In this document: piece after piece, positions 53,113 through 63,464 of the stretch
How the letters are laid out: each line of letters starts with the position of its first letter
Numbering within the stretch: the stretch's first letter is position 1
Source of the DNA: Diploptera punctata
Taxonomy: Eukaryota > Arthropoda > Insecta > Blattodea > Blaberidae
DNA: 64,000 nt
Assembly: GCA_030220185.1 (NCBI GenBank)
Contig: JASPKZ010001231.1
Span: forward strand, 62,001 to 126,000
Direction of reading: 5' to 3'
The notes under the pieces: generated by a model
Told to the model about the DNA's origin: nothing
Seen by the model: the letters and a program-made list of their open reading frames with translations, nothing else
The model's database searches: none
Made by a program: the position numbers and the translations under genes

Positions 53113-54064
53113 ACCTAATAAAAAAAAATATAAATATAAATGGGAGCAGGCTATCCAACTTAAGATTCGCTGACGACGTGGTATTGTTCGCCAGATCCCC
53201 TAAACAACTCCAATCAATGCTACAAGAGCTCTCAGAAACTAGCAAAATTGCAGGCCTTTCGATGAACAAAAGCAAGACACAAATTATGTCTAATGGTCCG
53301 GAAAACCCAATCAAAGTCGATGGAATGGATCTTCAATATGTAAGCGAGTACATATACTTAGGACAACTACTCTCCTTCCATCAGAAAGTAGAGAAGGAAA
53401 TAAGCAGAAGAATAGCTCTCGCCTGGAAGGCGTTCTGGTCACTGAAATTTATACTGCTGGACAACCGGAAACTCAAAATGGAAACACTACAAACCTGTGT
53501 TCTTCCAACACTGTTATATGGCTGCCAAACTTGGAATCTTACTGCCAAACTGAAGTACACACTCCAAGTATGCCAAAGGAAAATGGAGAGGAAAATCTTA
53601 GGCATAACTCTGAAGGACAGAATCTCGAATACAACACTTCAAGCGATATCCTCAACAACTGATTCCGCACAACAAGCCATCAGGAAAAAATGGAAGTGGG
53701 GAGGCCACGTCGCAAGAATACAGGACGACAGATGGACAATAAAAACAACCATGTGGGACCCGTACACAGGCAAGAGACAGCGCGGAAGACCAAGACGACG
53801 ATGGGCTGACATCTTCAAAGAACGAGCAGGGGCGCAATGGTCCAGAGTCGCCAGATGCAGGAAAAGCTGGAGAACGATGGAGAGCCAACTGTGTATTAAC
53901 TAATCACAGAACAGACAGTGTATACAAACCAAGTGCTACATCCAAGTCAACTTCTCACCACGGAGTAGCTCACCGGGTGACACTCTCAAATAGAGCTTAA
54001 CCCCTGTACAGGGAGGCCTTTGCCCTAAAGGGACATATCAGGCTTTATTTATTTATTTATTTAT
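53113..54064 (+). mobile_element. RTE-like LINE, 5'-truncated insertion
   Basis: Inserted between the CACAGCTTA and GGTTACCGA codons of the mariner, with about TAA duplicated. It ends in a TTTATTTATTTATTTATT tail (54046-54064). Only the RT end and 3' UTR are present. Confidence 0.8.
53160..53903 (+). pseudogene. RTE-like reverse transcriptase, C-terminal third
   Basis: Begins LRFADDVVLFARSPKQLQSM (the FADD catalytic box, about 53166), then TQIMSNGPENPIKVDG, EYIYLGQLLSFHQ, QTCVLPTLLYGCQTWNLTAK and the RTE ending WKWGGHVARIQDDRW, GRPRRRWADIFKERAG. Open to TAA at 53901-53903 with no internal stop, so a young but 5'-truncated copy that lacks endonuclease and RT fingers. Confidence 0.8.
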
Positions 54065-54451
54065 TAAGCTGTGAATCATTTCTTGCACTGCACTGTGTCC
54101 TACTGCAAGTTTTGTAGCGATTTCATTCACTGTGATACGCCTGTCATCTCTAATGAGCGCATCAACTCTTTCCTTGTTGCAATCCGTGGAGGCAGAGCGT
54201 GGACGACCACTACAAGGCTCATCTTTGATACTCGTGTTTCCATCTTTAAAATGTTTCACCCATCTCCTAACACTGCTGGCACCCATGCAGGCATCTCCGT
54301 AAGCACATTGAAGTCTTTGGTGAATACCAACAGCAGATTGTTCCTCTTTAACAAGGAATTCAATGACAGCGCACTGTCGAAACGAAACATTGATGTCTGC
54401 CATTTTGGAAACACTGCGTGTGGTCATATGATAGAAGCTATGATGCCACAA
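54065..54451 (-). pseudogene. Mariner transposase, N-terminal half
   Basis: MADINVSFRQCAVIEFLVKE starts at about 54403; HTH regions include ASSVRRWVKHFKDGNTSIKD, GRPRSAS and ITVNEIATKLAVGHSAVQEM, then IHSL where the LINE cuts in. No stop inside this half. Confidence 0.8.
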
Positions 54452-54567
54452 AACGGCAATGTTGTGGTATAAAGTCTGTAGATTACGATCCTGCAGTTGT
54501 TTTTGTTACATTGTTGAAATTTGAATTTTAACAATGGGTTGCTCACGACTTTCAGTATGACCCTCGT

Positions 54568-54933
54568 ACATCAGAATATCCATCCATCCATCCATAGTAA
54601 TTCTGCCCGAAGGCAGGTCCTTCACTGCAATCATAGCATTTTCATGCTATGCTTGTAGCTTTACTAGGGAATTGTAGGTGTGGTAGCTTCCCGTTGCTTT
54701 CCACACCGGTGAAGGATGACGATAATGATAAGGATGATGATGGTGATGACGGCCATGATTTCGGGGACCGTTTGGGCCTTAAAGTTTTCCTGACATTTGT
54801 CTTACAGGTGAGGAAAAACCCCGATAAAAACCTCACCCAGAAAAACTGCCCCGACCGGGGATCTAACCTGGGCCCGCTGCGTGACAAGGCAGCACGCTAC
54901 CTCGAGACCACAGCGGTGGACACATCAGAATAT
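54568..54933 (-). repeat. SINE family 1 with 12-bp TSD
   Basis: ACATCAGAATAT at 54568-54579 and 54922-54933 flanks a complete SINE. Minus strand: tRNA-like head CCACCGCTGTGGTCTCGAGG, B box CCAGGTTAGATCCCCGG, conserved body, and a GGATGGATGGAT tail at its 3' end. It landed directly beside the mariner end, inside LINE copy 2. Confidence 0.85.
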
Positions 54934-55209
54934 AACAATCATAATTAACTCTAATATTAAATACTAAATGAAGATTTGATCAATAAGATAATACCTATTG
55001 CATTATGATCTATAATACAACCAGTTAATGATAGTTAAGATTAAGACTAAAACTCGTAATAAAATGTATTCAAGCAATATAAATTAAATTGTTGGTACTC
55101 GTACACTGTCCCTGTCTAATGTATATAAAAAACAAAGGAAAATAATGAGATACAGAAAACTAATTTTATGGTTATACAATATTTAAACAAATGTAAATAT
55201 TTGTTAATC

Positions 55210-55785
55210 TTGACTATTTAACTCATGTCGCAAAATGGTAGTCAATGACCAATCACGTTTCAATGAATTCTGTTTTACACCAATGACAGTCGTGTTTCAC
55301 CTCGCTCTTTATCGATTTCTCTTTATCAGCTCCTGCTTTTGTGATAAAGAAAGCTCCTCCTTTTTTAATATTCTGAACAGGTTAGACCATTATTTTTCTC
55401 CAACAAATACATTGAATATAGCAAATAATGAATAGATTCAGTCATTTTACTGAGTTGTTTATTCAAAATATAAATGATTAACCTATAATGTTGATTATAA
55501 TAGTTTGATGTGTTTAATTATTTCTCCACTAAAGTGCATTCTTACAATATTGCGATCTTATTTGACAATAAATGATATGATCGAGTTGCAGTGAATGTAC
55601 ATAACCTCACATTTCTAATTTGTTTTCAAACATCGCCATTTACATTAACTATATTCAAATAATTATTTTTTAGTAAAGAGCTTAATTTTATTCGTTAAAT
55701 AGTCCTAACAAATGCCACTCTTGATTTCCAAATTCTATAGATAAATTTGGAAAACACTCGTGGCATTACTTATGATAATTTTATA
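55210..55785 (+). repeat. Repeat A copy 3 (inside LINE copy 2)
   Basis: CTATTTAACTCATGTCGC at the left, hairpin AATGCCACTCTTGATTTCC / GGAAAACACTCGTGGCATTA at the right. Both flanks are LINE 3' UTR (TTGTTAATCTTGA and AATAATTAAATTTATTAATT), a clean insertion. Confidence 0.7.
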
Positions 55786-55849
55786 AATAATTAAATTTAT
55801 TAATTGTTAAAAGAATACTATGAGTGAGGTGTATTAAGTTAGTTTGTTA

Positions 55850-56242
55850 TTAAATAATTATTTTCGTTTGACACTCTCTGACATAGGGCAATAGGGAATT
55901 CCACATTTTGGCAAGTGAGATTGTAAAAGATAATGAATAATACACAGAGTGATGAGGAGGGATATAAAGGACAATGTGCTGATGGGATCGAGTGTCAAGG
56001 TTATGTGTGTCGGATAGTCTGATGAAGCTGCGTGATAAATAATTAGGTGAGGATGTGTGAAGTATTTTATAGAGAAGGGATAGGGAATGGGCAGTCCTAC
56101 GATCTCTTAGACGAAGCCACGATAATTGTTCCAGGGACGGTGTAACATGGTCAAATTTGTGAATACCACAAATAAAACGTGTGCAAGAATTATGAACACG
56201 TTGAAGTCTTTGAGTGAAAATAGTAGTATTTGAGTATAACAT
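55850..56242 (-). pseudogene. LINE RT C-terminal end
   Basis: TQRLQRVHNSCTRFICGIHK, FDHVTPSLEQLSWLRLRDRR, LHTSSPNYLSRSFIRLSDTH, LAKMWNSLLPYVRECQT. It keeps the TSSPNYL bases missing from copy 1, so it shows the family's intact frame here. 5' end lost. Confidence 0.75.
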
Positions 56243-56254
56243 TGTATTAGAAGA

Positions 56255-57236
56255 TTCTAGGCTAGGTGGTGTTCCCTGGTCAGAAGCTTGGATGTGTATG
56301 AGCAGTACACTGCTGGAACCCAGTATTTATACTTGTGCTGGTTCTTGAATGGCTGGATAAAGTATAAGCGTATATTTTTTGAAAGGACACAAAAAATGAA
56401 GAATTATGGCGTAAACTATAAGTTTCTCTGACAATTAGTTACTGAGAAAAACGAGTTTCAAATTTGGTTTCTCAAATCAACACAACTCATATCCTCTAAT
56501 GTTAACACACAGTGCTAATTCAAGTTTAGATTTTAACAATTTATTGATATTAGTTTGCACTTTCGGAAGTTTGAACTTAATCCCTACATTTTTTTTTTAA
56601 TTTTAACTTCTTGATTGAATTATAATTTCTAAGATAACTTGACAGTTTATTATAACATGAATGACCTTATCTTACTTAAGTTGGAATTTAAGCCTACGTT
56701 CATAATTCAGTTTTGTGTGGTAGTACACCTGAAACATTCCTCCAAATATATCCAATGTCATGCAACAATAAACTGTCTCGCTCTTCCTTCCATTCTTAAA
56801 TCACAATATGACATAATTAATCATGTAGTCAAGGTTACTTAAAAAAAAAGATATATATCCAACATTTGCTGCCCTATTCTAGAGTTTAACATTTTTATTA
56901 ACTAACCTGTTTGAATTGATGTTACATATCTCTGCATAAATGTGGTGCTTGGAATTGAAAGGAAATTGCAGCAACATAGTCTAAATATCTGAAGGTAGCA
57001 GAAAAATACAAAATAGAAAATAATGTATAACTTAACATATGCTCTTTCAAAGAAACGCCCAGACCAATGTATTTGCCATACATGTTCATATTTACCTGCA
57101 ATAAGCTAACATTTTCGAAAATAGCTCCAAACCTCTTTATAGAACAATTCTTCGCATTAATTAATTATACACTTCCAAATAAAAACCAAACAAACCCACA
57201 AATGATGTATCTCGCATATATATATATATTATTACA

Positions 57237-57278
<42 letters not shown>

Positions 57279-57535
57279 GCTTTCTTGTGATTAGTGACAT
57301 CATGAAGATGCTCAAATCTTTGGTAACATTCAGTCCTTGATTGGAAGTCGTATTTTTTTTGACATTTTTAAAATTCAGTTAAAAAGAAACTACTTGATGA
57401 AGAGACGTGCAATTTTCATACACCACATTTAATTGTAACAGCGGTTGCAGTGATATATAATTTACTTAAATTTGTGTTATTGTATGGAACCCCATTATGA
57501 AATAAATTTTAATGGTGAAATCATATTTGAAGAGA
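56255..57535. other. Non-coding DNA with (ATT)n
   Basis: (ATT)n at about 57231-57278. No exon or other repeat recognised. Confidence 0.5.
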
Positions 57536-57596
57536 AAAGTTTACACCTAAACTGGGATTTGAACCCTAATGAGTCCTTCAGTGAGAAGTGATAAAT

Positions 57597-58716
57597 CTTA
57601 TATATAAAAATTAATATTTGTTTGTTTGTTCGTAGTTTATGCGCGGCCATACCGTTGATCCGATTGTGATGAGGTTTTTTGCAAAATGTTCAGGAGATTC
57701 CCAGGATGAACATAGGCTATAAGAGAGTTGTGATACCCAACTCCTACACCCTTAAAAATCGCCCTTTGTAGTGGGAAACGCGAAAAAAGTAGTTATTTGG
57801 ACGCTTAATTGGCTTACGCTGCCTAAACCATAAGAAATACACAAAATTAATGTACACAGAATTGAATATCTCAAAAAGCTCTACAAAAAAGTCCAGGACA
57901 GTATATGTTTATCTCTTACGGATAACTCACAAAAACCATTTTTGTCTTTTATTGATACCAAGAGTCCCTTATCTCTTACGGATAACTCACAATAACCATT
58001 TTTGTCTTTCATTTACCAAAAGTCTCGTGCCGTAGCCGAGAGGTTAAGGCAAGAAGTCTTGGCACAGAACTACGGGACTTACGCTGGTTCGAGTCTCTAA
58101 GAGGGAAGAAATTTTTCTCAAGGAATTTCGGTCAGTATGGGACCGGTGCACAGTGGGTCAGAAATGAAATCTAGCTGGGGAAAAAAAAACTGTTTTGACT
58201 CACTCTCATCAATTTATCTTTTTTTTTTTCACTCTAATATAATTGTTATATGACGGTTCTTAACTTATCTGCAAAGGAGGGTACAATTCTAATGTTTATG
58301 AAGACAATTTAAACATCGGAAGTTGCTGATGGTTAAGAACTCATCTGGTCTGTATCCCAGTTGCGTTATTAGCGTTGTGTGTTCATCTGATTTGGATGAT
58401 TTCTTTTTTCTGTGTGTTTGAGAGGGTCCCTGGATGGTTTAGATTCACAATTGGACTTGGTAGGTGGCGCGGCGATCGGGTTATAGGATTTTTTTTGTCA
58501 GATGGTAGTCATCTGCATTATCGTTATGTTCCGACATAACTATGTGATGTCATCATTCACACTTCTTGAGCCACAACAGAAGGCTATAAGAGGTTTTCTT
58601 GCAAACTTATTTAATAATATCTAATTATGTCCTAATTGCTGAATTTTATGGTAAACAAGTAACATATTTTTATCGTACGCCCATGACAGGAGAATTGAGC
58701 GTTCGGGCATGCTAGT
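57597..58716 (+). mobile_element. Non-autonomous Helitron, 1.12 kb
   Basis: 5' end TCTTATATATAAAAATTAAT and 3' end GGGCATGCTAGT (CTAGT at 58712-58716), with a GCCC...GGGC stem about 10-35 bases upstream of the end; inserted between A (57596) and T (58717), as Helitrons do. The interior lacks Rep/helicase. It holds a 58-bp tandem duplication (57910-57967 and 57968-58025, TTATCTCTTACGGATAACTC) and a tRNA-like segment. Confidence 0.75.
58026..58145 (+). repeat. tRNA-like SINE carried in the Helitron
   Basis: TGCCGTAGCCGAGAGGTTAA (A box, Leu/Ser-like with a long variable part) and CTGGTTCGAGTCTC (B box, 58085-58098), then a 3' body. It is either captured by or inserted in the Helitron. Confidence 0.6.
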
Positions 58717-59095
58717 TTAAATAAAAACATTGAATATAGTAGTAGCAATAATAATAATGTTTTATTTATTCCAGTAGAGTTAATGCATCTCTTCCTCTCA
58801 AAAAGCACAAACATACAAGTACAGATTTACAATAAAGTTATATATAGTGTACAAATTATAATAAATTTAAAAATAACTTTAAAACATGTAATGTAGAATT
58901 CATATACATAGGACATTATTTTATATGGCTAAACATAATAATATAATTTAAATAAAACACTAATTAACACATATTACGCATGAAAGTAATATTGAAACCA
59001 AAGTTAAAATTAATATAAATTTAGATTTCTTATATTCCTTCTGGATTTTTTCGTGTTGAGACTTGAAAGTAGTTTTGAAGTTCCTTAGGACAGGT
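58717..59095. other. Non-coding DNA
   Basis: AT-rich, no feature recognised. Confidence 0.5.
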
Positions 59096-59099
59096 TACA

Positions 59100-59310
59100 G
59101 GCCTGACGCTAAGTAGTCCAGTGGTAGGGCTGCTACCTTTTAGTCTCTGGACAGACATTAGGATACTGCATTTACTCAGTACCCGATGGAACGGTTATAC
59201 CGCCGTGACTTGGTCCTCAGAGCCTCGTTCGGAAAACGGGTTGTACCACGAGAAGGTGAGGATGAGAATTGGGTAGGAGAGGTTATACACACGTCACTAC
59301 CCCTTACAAC
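59100..59310 (+). repeat. tRNA-like SINE-type segment
   Basis: GCTAAGTAGTCCAGTGGTAG resembles an A box; the following GC-richer block (59195-59280) is related to 48860-48940 (GTTGTACCACGAGAAGGTGA against GTTGCACCACGGGCAGGTTG). Borders uncertain. Confidence 0.4.
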
Positions 59311-59317
59311 CCTTACA

Positions 59318-59820
59318 AAAGATGTAAATGCAAAAATATCTAAATTTTTAAGAATTTTAGGGTTTAATAAATTCTATTTTCAAGCCACAGTTAGTCCAAA
59401 AGCATTCAAGACTGAAAGTGTATAAAACACTGGCTCTTCCAACTCTTTTGTATAGTAGCAAAGTATGGACGTTGAAACAGAAGGATATACAGAGACTTAG
59501 ATCTGCTGAAATGAGATATCTTCGGAGGACTGCAGGATACACACTACTAGATCACAAAAAAAATGAAGACATCTTGGAAGAATTACACATGGAATCTTTA
59601 GAAAACAAAATTTCTGATTATAAGTCAAGATGGATGCAACATGTTCATCGAATGGAAGATCACAGAATACCCAAACAAATGTTAAGATATCAACCTGCAG
59701 GAAGAAGAAGACCAGGACATCTACTCAAAAGACTTTTGGATGGTGTTTCTCTTGAGGCCGAAACAGGTCAACAAATGGCCTAAATTCGTGAATGTACTAT
59801 GATGATGATGATGATAGATT
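59318..59820 (+). pseudogene. LINE RT C-terminal end, copy B3
   Basis: DVNAKISKFLRILG, a frameshift near 59370, PQLVQKHSRLK, VYKTLALPTLLYSSKVWTLK, LRSAEMRYLRRTAGYTLLDH, KISDYKSRWMQHVHRMEDHR, GRRRPGHLLKRLLDG, stop TAA at 59781-59783 and a (GAT)n tail at about 59800-59816. Nearly identical to copy B1. Confidence 0.75.
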
Positions 59821-59895
59821 TCTTATAAATGATTCTAATGTCCAGTAACTCCTAATTTGTATATGATGTGGAGTGATGAGTTATCCTCTGTATAC

Positions 59896-60640
59896 AAGGT
59901 GGAAGTAATATATAAGTGTGCATATTTTAAGAATGAATTCCTTGTGGCAAATATGATAGAAATATCTTATTGTCTACGTACATTTACTTAGAAAAAAAAT
60001 ATTTTTATTAGTCCATTACTTCATAATGATGGTGAGTTTTGCAAATTTCCTATTCATCTTTTATTGTTTTAGGATAAGAGTTAAGTTGAATTCTATCTAT
60101 AAATAAGAAAAGTCTACTATTTTAAGAACACTTATCAATATCTTCTAGGAGGACTGATTTTCACACAGTATATATGGGATATGATATGAAATGATTTTTT
60201 TGTTTAGTATTTTTCAATAAAATATATAATATACCCCTGCAATGTTGCCAATTCAATAAATAAAAATGTTGATTTAATTTTGTTTCCAAGAACAAATCAA
60301 CATTAATATTGAGGTAAGATGTCCCAGACCAAAAATAATATAATTAAAATAACCTCAAAATATAACTTCCTAAAATTAAATATTTGTTTCTTTTAATTTA
60401 AATTCTGCTCAAACAGACAGTGAGATAAAAAAAATATCAAAGGAAAAAGTTGTGTCATTTCACATCACATATATACTGTGTGAAAATCTGATCAATACCA
60501 TCATTAACACCAATAAATTTCTGTACAAAAAAATACATTTGCAACCCAAAGTGTAAAAAAATGGTTATATACCACGAGGAATTCATGCTTAAAATCTGCA
60601 CTCTTATATTCCTCCACCTTTTATACTGTAAGTCTTTGTA
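59896..60640. repeat. Long imperfect inverted repeat with PLE tail inside
   Basis: AAGTGTGCATATTTTAAGAA..GAATTCCTTGTGGC (59914-59955) and TTTTCACACAGTATATATG (60157-60175) mirror right-arm sequences at 60460-60635. Between the arms lies the PLE end of the 45.3-46.9 kb family (60290-60395: AACATTAATATTGAGGTAAG, AACCTCAAAATATAACTTCC). The outer arms are not PLE and are unassigned. Confidence 0.55.
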
Positions 60641-60644
60641 TATC

Positions 60645-61000
60645 CATTGTTGTAAGTAGTTATTGTGTTGTGTAGAAACTGATTGATTGATTTTTTATTT
60701 AATTGTGAAGTGAAGATTTCTGATTAAACTGGGTTGTAATAATGAATATCTAATTCAGGTTTTGTCTTAACATCTGAAGAAAACTATGAAGAAATTACAT
60801 TTAGGTTTTCTAGCCCTTGAAACTCCTGGTATCAAGTTTTAAATGCTACTGTCTGAGTTAGCTTACTATAGTCTGTTCCAGATGTCTATGGATCAGATGT
60901 AAACAGTGGCTATAACGACGAAAAGCACGCTTCACAAGCAGATATACCTTATGAGTACATTGACATGCAATTACGGTTTCTGAACATATTCGTTTAACAA
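60645..61000. other. Non-coding DNA
   Basis: No recognised feature. Confidence 0.5.
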
Positions 61001-61004
61001 TAAT

Positions 61005-61056
61005 GAAATTAATAATAAATAATAATAATAATAGTAATAACAACAATAATAATAAT
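61005..61056. repeat. (AAT)n-like microsatellite
   Basis: Imperfect AAT/AAC repeats. The tract truncates the transposase relic that follows. Confidence 0.8.
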
Positions 61057-61635
61057 TGATCCAAGTTTCATCAAGGAAATATATGGTTTTACTGAGCACG
61101 ATATCACTTAATATCACGAAGACATCTGTGACGCCATAGGACTATGTCGTCCCGGTCCAGTAAATAACTATTTCTCTTTCGTTTTCCATATCTGAAACCA
61201 ATTTCTTTAAGAAGTCTAAATAATGTGGTTCTACTATAATTCTGGAGATCACTGTCGGTGTTGATTGCCGATTTAATTTTGTCCAAAGTCGGTAATTTGT
61301 TTCACAAATAAAATGAATGTATCCTTTTTCTAATTGCAGATTTTCTGAAGTCATCAGTTTATTATTGTCTTTTGTTTAGGTTTCTGTTTTTTCGGTGGTT
61401 TTACCGTACCCATACTTCGATATTCCTTTACAATTTTATAAACACTGCTGTTTGCAACACCTATCGTTGACGCAACTTTAGATACTATATCTCTAATCGA
61501 AGTTTGAGGGTTCTCTTTCAATAACTTTTATAAACGTTTATAATTGTCTGTTTTTCTCCCGAACAAAATCCATTCCCCTGTTTCTTCACAGGAGACATTT
61601 TGGAAGGACCTGGCATAGAATTATCGGACATCTTT
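61057..61635 (-). pseudogene. Tc1/IS630-type transposase, truncated
   Basis: Minus strand from about 61632: MSDNSMPGPSKMSPV, an HTH region with stops, then TLDKIKSAINTDSDLQNYSR, TTLFRLLKEIGFRYGKRKRN, LDRDDIVLWRHRCLRDIK and, one frame over, TIYFLDETWIN with the first catalytic Asp (about 61065). The rest is lost at the AAT tract. Confidence 0.65.
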
Positions 61636-61639
61636 TCAG

Positions 61640-62175
61640 AAAGTGATACTACAGTTATTAAAAAAGCACTTAAACGCGCCTGCTAAATATATCACATTCA
61701 CTACTGTAGGCTCAATACGTAACACATACTTAATTTTACTGAACATAACGCTTCATCAATACTTTAGCACAGAAGTGATACTGAGGGAAAAAACAAGAAC
61801 TTGTGTTGTAATATTGTGAATAATGCTGATGTGGGACTTCCCACCAGACATGTGCAATGCAACCAATGACGCGCCAGCATTTTAAATGAAGGTCGGGCTA
61901 AGGGAAGGTATGGGTTATTACTTTGCTCCGAAGAAATCTGGTATTTGGTATAATAATTTGATGTTGCATTAGTGTAAAACATACACATGATTCATGAAAT
62001 ATACTTTTCTATTACCTATATAATTGTTAACACATGCATTAGAAGTGGCATATTTTTTTTTTTATCATTTGACCATTATTCCTCGTTTCCATAAATTCCC
62101 CACCATATGCAGCTCTTAATTCCTTGTACTTTCAACATTAATAATATTCATGATAATTCCGTTAAGGTATTAGTC
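61640..62175. other. Non-coding DNA
   Basis: No exon or clear repeat. Confidence 0.5.
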
Positions 62176-62347
62176 ATAAAATTAAAATATAAAATTTTTA
62201 CCTAACAGGTCCATTTTCTCAACTTTATAAACTATCGATCCTCTGTAGGGCTTTTAGGACTAGTCCCATTATCAGCAGGAGATAGGTCATATTTTACAAA
62301 GTTGAGGAGACGGACCTATTAGGTAACAATTTTATATTATAATTTTA
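62176..62347. mobile_element. Fold-back element 11 (small, same family as element 1)
   Basis: Arms TTACCTAACAGGTCCATTTT on the left and GACGGACCTATTAGGTAACA on the right. Shares TTGAGGAGACGGACCT with fold-back 1 (870-885). Only the left arm has a hammerhead. No tail motif or TSD was identified. Confidence 0.6.
62243..62278 (-). ncRNA. Hammerhead motif (fold-back 11), partly decayed
   Basis: Minus strand: stem I CTG, CTGATAA (G8 to A), extra T, stem II GGGACTAGTCCT, AAAA (G12 lost), GCCCTA, stem I CAG. It complements the copy at 816-852: between them every core base of the family consensus is represented. Confidence 0.55.
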
Positions 62348-62894
62348 GTTTCTTTGTACTTTGTCTTTCGAGAAAATTTCATACACTACATTTAAGATTC
62401 TTTAATTAAAAATCTTTTTGGTGGAAAGAAGAGTATTGACGTTGGGTTTTAGATTTGTAGAGTAATTCTTATTGATCGTAATGGAGTTTAATATTTTTGT
62501 TGTATATATCAATTTCATAGTTCCAATTCAGATTTTCATAAATTTCACAGCTCAAGAAAAAACCTGTAATGATCCTATTTTGCCTATTGTGATTTATCAA
62601 ATTAATTCTTCTAAGGTTTTGGAAAATTTATTTAAAACATGAAAATAGAATTAACTTCTTAGCTGCTTAATATTAGCCAGTGTGAATCTATTTAGATTTT
62701 ATTCATCACCGAAGGATGTTGTCCATTGTTTTAATGAATAAGTATACTTCTTAATTAGAAATGTGTTGTTGTATTAACGTGGAGTCATTGAATTGCATAA
62801 TGATGTAAAAGCTTGTCTGTTTTGAATTTAAGTTGAAGGTGATATTTAGTTTTTGAGTTTTAAATGAGAACAAATTGCATTTTTCCTCTTGCAG
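62348..62894. other. Intron-like DNA before psq exon 3
   Basis: AT-rich, ending in TTTTTCCTCTTGCAG, a strong 3' splice site. Confidence 0.6.
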
Positions 62895-63133
62895 CTCTCA
62901 ACGCCTGGCCTCCAAGGGTACGACCATATCGTCAATACACAAACGACAACCTGTGGGCTGCACTCATGGCAGTGAAGTGTGGTGGAAGTGTGTATCGAGC
63001 ATCCAAAGAGCATGGTATACCTCGTAAAACACTGCGCAACTGGATGAAACGTTGGAATATTAAGAGCCAGTTTGCTGCACCTGTTAGAAAAGCAGAGGCA
63101 GATAAATCTTATAAAGCTAGTATCAACTTTTAA
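62895..63133 (+). CDS. psq-domain (HTH) exon 3, terminal
   Basis: Starts right after TTTTCCTCTTGCAG (AG 62893-62894) with two leading bases, then LNAWPPRVRPYRQYTNDNLW, AALMAVKCGGSVYRASKEHG, IPRKTLRNWMKRWNIKSQFA and stop TAA 63131-63133. The psq helix-turn-helix is complete with the recognition helix IPRKTLRNW. This motif binds DNA, and in BTB-psq proteins the alternative 3' exons give isoforms with different DNA targets. Open frame, good acceptor and correct phase make it the best supported host exon here. The parent gene is inferred as lola/psq-like. Confidence 0.85.
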
Positions 63134-63464
63134 TATATTTTGTTTGACAAGATTTTCCTCTTATCATATTAGCACTAATTAATCTTTTTGTTGTACTGAT
63201 TATACTGGTCAACAATGAATTTTCACCAAATGTATGAATTATGTTCTGAGGTAGAAATCATCATGCTGATTTGTGGTTTCATTTTTGTTCTATCATACAT
63301 AGTTTTCAAATTTTTCCAAATAGATTGAAAGTAATTTTATTGATGCTAGCACTGTTAACCTATGAGAGGAAGATTACGACATCCCTGCGTGCAGCACGTC
63401 TTTCCAAAATAATCTTATTTCCAGCATATCCTGCAATTTTGAAGGAAATAGGGCATTTAGTTTG
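63134..63464. other. Non-coding DNA
   Basis: Follows the terminal exon, so it may include its 3' UTR. No clear polyadenylation signal was singled out. Confidence 0.45.

Larger units (their letters stand above)
52490..54568 (-). mobile_element. Second mariner, truncated, interrupted by an RTE-like LINE
   Basis: The right end is intact (ACTTTCAGTATGACCCTCG ending 54566, then TA). The left end is lost about 40 codons before the normal stop, at 52490. Transposase halves lie at 52492-53110 and 54065-54451, with the LINE insertion between. The right TA is the TA of a LINE 3' UTR (compare CTGATGTAATATATG of the first LINE copy). Confidence 0.8.
54922..56250 (-). mobile_element. LINE copy 2 (same family as 20060-21870)
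   Basis: Minus-strand copy with the RT C-terminal end (55850-56242) and 3' UTR matching 21420-21790 (e.g. TTAGACAGGGACA... reversed at 55110-55135). The UTR is split by repeat A at about 55210-55785 and cut by the SINE and mariner at its 3' side. Confidence 0.75.

Noticed and set aside
58026..58100. Functional tRNA gene (Leu/Ser-like boxes)
   Set aside because: A and B boxes are good but no convincing acceptor stem or terminator; it sits inside a Helitron, so SINE-derived is likelier.
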